This document shows, one piece after another, positions 61,078-64,000 of a stretch of DNA of 64,000 nt. The DNA comes from Sphingomonas sp. CFBP 13720 (GTDB lineage: Bacteria > Pseudomonadota > Alphaproteobacteria > Sphingomonadales > Sphingomonadaceae). The position numbers were made by a program, and so were the translations under genes. Location of the stretch: positions 124,001-188,000 of the forward strand of contig NZ_JACYVA010000003.1 in NCBI RefSeq assembly GCF_014842075.1, given 5' to 3'. Position 1 is the first letter of the stretch, and each line of letters opens with the position of its first letter. The notes below the pieces were generated by a model. It did no database searches and was not told where the DNA came from. It saw only the letters and a program-made list of their open reading frames with translations.

Positions 61078-63639
61078 TCATGCGGCCAGCCGGGCCTCAC
61101 CGGTGCGATCGAGCAGCATCTTTGCCAGACCTTCGGGGTCGAGCAGCAGGATGGCGGACCGGTCGGTCGTCCCCGCCGATATGATCGCATCGACCGCGTC
61201 CGATCGGGGATCGCCGTTGCCGTCGCGCAGGACGCGGTCGGCATCGATCGGCCGTACTGTGCCCAGCGTATCGACCAGCAGGCCGTACAGCGTACCGGCG
61301 GCGCGGAACACGACCGTCGTGCGCGCCCGTGCCGGATCGTCGCCTGGTCCGATCCCGAACATCCGGCGCGGATCGAGCACCACCAGCCCCCGCCCTTCAT
61401 ACACCCCGTATCCCGCGATCGCGCCTGCCCGATCGGGCGGAAGCGCGATGCGATCGAGCACGATCGCTTCGACCACATCGTCGGCGTCGATCGCCAGATG
61501 CCGGTCGCCTAGCGTGAACGTCGCGATCTGACGGGACGGGCCGTCGATGCGCGCCGTGCCCGCGCCCGCGGCGATCACGCCACGCGCCGTCGCCGGCATA
61601 TCGACGCACAGAAACGTCAGGCACACCGCAAACACCGTGTTGCGATAGCAATCCGTCGGCCCCTTGAACTCCCGATAGCCCGAACTGGCGCAAACACCGA
61701 CGGCATAGAGACCGCCGCGCCATGCCAGCACGTCGGCGCGTGGACGGCCATCGGCAACGAACATCGCCGGCGGCAGGTCGATTGCCACCCCCACCGGCCA
61801 GTCGTCGAGCGTGGTCGCAAGCACGCGGCGGCGTTCGTCGACGAAGACCAGCCCGCTGCCCGGCACCTGCATCGCGGAGACATCGACCGGCACGCAATCG
61901 TCGAGGATCGATCGCAACTGCGGCGTCGTGTCGAACACGATCGCGATACCGCCAACGACCCGGCCCGGATCGACCGGATGCACGATCGGCGCGCCATAGA
62001 TATAGGCCGGACAGTCGTCGTACAGCGGCGTGGCCGCGAAATCGGACACGCCGTAAAAGCTGCTGTCGGACCGCGCGGTAAAGCGGTCGGTCAGCGTCCG
62101 CGACAGCGACTGTCCCACCAGCGCGGCCTGCGCCGGATCGGACACGACAATGACCATGCCGTCCCGGTCGAACAGCAACAGGTTGGTGTACACCGTATAG
62201 AGATCGTTGATCGTGCGCAGGATGGCGGTCAGATCGGCGCGGTCGGCATCGCTCGCGTGCGATTGCGACAGCACGTCGCGAAACCGGCCGGTAAGTGCCC
62301 ACCAGCGACAATCATTGGCACGTTCGTACAGGTTGCGATCCATGATATCGATCGCGAGGCTGGCCGCCGCGCCGCAATCGGCGACGATCGCGCCCACCGC
62401 CGTCTGGTTGAGCGACTGGATCGCGCCTGCGATGATCTGGCGCGTCCGCGCACCGGTCGCGCTGATTTCCGACAACAGCGTCCGCCGCGCCGCCGTCTGG
62501 CTGTCGTCGCGCGCCGTTCCCCGCGACAATGCCAGCGCGCCGTTCCACACGATGCGGTCCAGTTCGGCCTGGATCGCATCGCCCCGCGCCGGGATCACAC
62601 GCACCTCGTCGGCGAACAGGCCGCGATTGCCCGCGATCGCCCGATAGCGATCCGCGTCGAGCCGGATCGTCGCACCTTCGTCCTCGAATGCCACATCGAT
62701 CGGCACCAGCGCACAGGCGCGCCATCCGGGACCGGTATAGCCCTGATAGCCATTGGTGTCGCGGGTCGCCGCGATATAGCGCCGGCCGCCATGGCGCACG
62801 ATCTGATGCCGTTCGCGCGGATCGATCGACAGCCGACAACCCGGCGCCAGTTGCCCCCCGTCGCTGGTGGCAATCACCACCCCTTGCGCATCCAGTAGCG
62901 TCAGGATCGTCCAGTCCTGCGGCGCGAGCAGGCGGGCGAAGATCCCGTCCAGCTCCGCTGTGAACCCGAACTGGAGCGCAAGGACGCCGACCGGCGGAGC
63001 GGCGGGCGCGGCCGGATCGGCGACGCGGTGGGCATAGATCAGCGCGGACCCGCCGCCCTGAACCAGATCGGAGCTGGCGAAACTTTCGACATAGGGGTCG
63101 AGGGTATCGATCGCACGGCGGACGAAGCCGTCGCCGATCGCGCCGGGCAGGCCGTCGGGGACCGCCGCCGCGCGGATGCGGCCATCGGTGCCGATCAGCA
63201 GGACGTTGTCGTAGACCGAATATTTCCGCCGATATTCGTCCAGTCGCGCGACGATCGCCGCCGTCGACGAAGACGGTTCGTCGGACAGGTACCGGAAGAT
63301 GTCCAGATCGGTGGCGAGGAACCCGATATCGGCGGTACGTTCGAACAGGTTGCGGATCACGATATCGACCGTGACCTGCGCCTTCGCACCCAGCGATGCG
63401 GCGACCTTGTCGAGGCTTCCCGCCGCCAGCGCGCCGACCAGCGTTCCGGTCAGCGACTCGAACTCCATGCGCGTCGCGTTCACGTCGGCGCCGATGTCGA
63501 CCACGCTGCTCATCACGTCGAGCATGTCCCAGCGGTATCCCAGCGCCGCCAGCGCTTCGCGATTCTCGTCGACGAACCGCATATGGGGAAGGACGGGGAC
63601 CAGTTCGTCTGCGACTTCGATCCCCCGGTACGTCGCCAT
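61078..63639 (-). CDS. Soluble tandem Cache-like sensor protein with C-terminal CheW domain
   Basis: An 853-residue protein from the ATG at 63637-63639. No transmembrane segment is visible. A helix plus Cache/PDC-like unit occurs twice. RNLFERTADIGFLATD (about 96-111) parallels RNLYERANDCRWWALT (about 435-450). VYDNVLLIGTDGRIRAA parallels VYTNLLLFDRDGMVIVV, and NGYQGYTGPG parallels SGYREFKGPT. Residues about 702-846 form a CheW domain (ATFTLGDRHLAIDADDVVEA, GRGLVVLDPRRMFG). There is no MCP signalling hairpin. It probably docks a histidine kinase of chemotaxis type and senses a cytoplasmic ligand. Confidence 0.8.
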   Translation of the reverse strand: MATYRGIEVADELVPVLPHMRFVDENREALAALGYRWDMLDVMSSVVDIGADVNATRMEFESLTGTLVGALAAGSLDKVAASLGAKAQVTVDIVIRNLFERTADIGFLATDLDIFRYLSDEPSSSTAAIVARLDEYRRKYSVYDNVLLIGTDGRIRAAAVPDGLPGAIGDGFVRRAIDTLDPYVESFASSDLVQGGGSALIYAHRVADPAAPAAPPVGVLALQFGFTAELDGIFARLLAPQDWTILTLLDAQGVVIATSDGGQLAPGCRLSIDPRERHQIVRHGGRRYIAATRDTNGYQGYTGPGWRACALVPIDVAFEDEGATIRLDADRYRAIAGNRGLFADEVRVIPARGDAIQAELDRIVWNGALALSRGTARDDSQTAARRTLLSEISATGARTRQIIAGAIQSLNQTAVGAIVADCGAAASLAIDIMDRNLYERANDCRWWALTGRFRDVLSQSHASDADRADLTAILRTINDLYTVYTNLLLFDRDGMVIVVSDPAQAALVGQSLSRTLTDRFTARSDSSFYGVSDFAATPLYDDCPAYIYGAPIVHPVDPGRVVGGIAIVFDTTPQLRSILDDCVPVDVSAMQVPGSGLVFVDERRRVLATTLDDWPVGVAIDLPPAMFVADGRPRADVLAWRGGLYAVGVCASSGYREFKGPTDCYRNTVFAVCLTFLCVDMPATARGVIAAGAGTARIDGPSRQIATFTLGDRHLAIDADDVVEAIVLDRIALPPDRAGAIAGYGVYEGRGLVVLDPRRMFGIGPGDDPARARTTVVFRAAGTLYGLLVDTLGTVRPIDADRVLRDGNGDPRSDAVDAIISAGTTDRSAILLLDPEGLAKMLLDRTGEARLAA

Positions 63640-63913
63640 TCCCGCCCGATCCTTCCGGCCCCAAGCCATTCGTCCGCATCGGTGCAGACCCCACAATCAT
63701 AGGACGGGACCGGCGTCGTTCGTGCGACGGCGGCCGCTATTTAACCGTTGGACGCATATTCGAATGCGGCCCGTGGCGCATGCGCGCGATCGTTTGCGTA
63801 CCGCGCAAGCCGCCGATGCCACCAAAGCGCGAACGATGCGTTATCGCATCTTGCCCGGCCGCCCGACGCCCGGCACGATCGGTTCCGATACGTCCCCATT
63901 CAAGGATTCTGCC

Positions 63914-64000
63914 ATGCCCCTTCCCGGCGACCTCGAAGTTTCGCGGCGCGGCGTTCTCGTCGGCGGCGCGGCATCGGCATCGCTTGCCGCCGTGCCGCTG
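63914..64000 (+). CDS. N-terminal fragment with a Tat-type signal peptide
   Basis: Twenty-nine codons run off the right edge: MPLPGDLEVSRRGVLVGG and an Ala-rich stretch. SRRGVLVGGAASASLAA is a twin-arginine signal. The product, a folded and often cofactor-bearing exported protein, cannot be named. It diverges from the Cache-CheW gene across about 270 bases containing an ATTCGAAT palindrome near 63760 and no clear promoter. Confidence 0.6.
   Translation, partial: MPLPGDLEVSRRGVLVGGAASASLAAVPL

Overview
The window is GC-rich, densely packed alphaproteobacterial DNA, most likely chromosome of a Sphingomonas-like bacterium (Sphingomonadaceae). The evidence is the combination of a MipZ-type division ATPase, a SciP (DUF1153) cell-cycle regulator, a NepR-like small protein, two very large TonB-dependent receptors, a tryptophan-halogenase/SapC/JmjC locus, Tad-type pseudopilins and a flagellar cluster with overlapping genes. 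I see no tRNA, rRNA, CRISPR array, transposase or phage gene. The only repeats are short palindromic elements.

Layout. 1-4.1 kb: hflK-hflC-degP (membrane proteolysis control; degP is cut by the window edge), then apbC/mrp and a CoA-binding protein. 4.1-10.3 kb: flagellar genes, with fliC, flgH, flgA, flgG and flgF leftward and fliL, fliM, a DUF6468-like gene and a MotE-like gene rightward from a shared control region near 8.0 kb. 10.4-12.1 kb: an unknown protein and a double-HTH regulator. 12.2-17.1 kb: a MacAB-type efflux operon (TolC-like lipoprotein, adaptor, ATPase, permease), interrupted by a large palindrome. 17.3-19.5 kb: a MobA-like transferase, XdhC and a ClpP-like protease. 19.7-23.6 kb: a galactonate-type locus (GntR, SSS symporter, dgoK, dgoA). 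23.7-34 kb: mostly housekeeping (DUF1440, DnaQ-like exonuclease, phosphomannomutase, DnaJ-domain protein, mipZ, panC, nagA, an amino-sugar kinase, ppc). 34-37.6 kb: a phasin-like protein, a secreted metallopeptidase-like lipoprotein, a D-2-hydroxyacid dehydrogenase and a GH16 glucanase.

38-46.8 kb is the most distinctive part. It is an apparent single transcription unit: TonB-dependent receptor, flavin halogenase, SapC, JmjC/cupin dioxygenase, second flavin halogenase, LacI regulator. It is preceded by a 13-bp inverted operator-like pair. 46.8-57.2 kb is a second uptake/catabolic region: a TonB receptor facing a sugar-acid MFS transporter, an unrecognised 611-residue Tat-type protein, a carboxylesterase, a LysR regulator and 5-dehydro-4-deoxyglucarate dehydratase. 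This suggests uptake and breakdown of an aldarate- or uronate-containing compound.

57.3-64 kb: three TadE/TadG-like proteins, sciP, a divergent NepR-like 60-residue protein, and an 853-residue soluble protein in which a duplicated Cache-like sensor module is joined to a CheW domain. The window ends in the Tat signal of a truncated gene.
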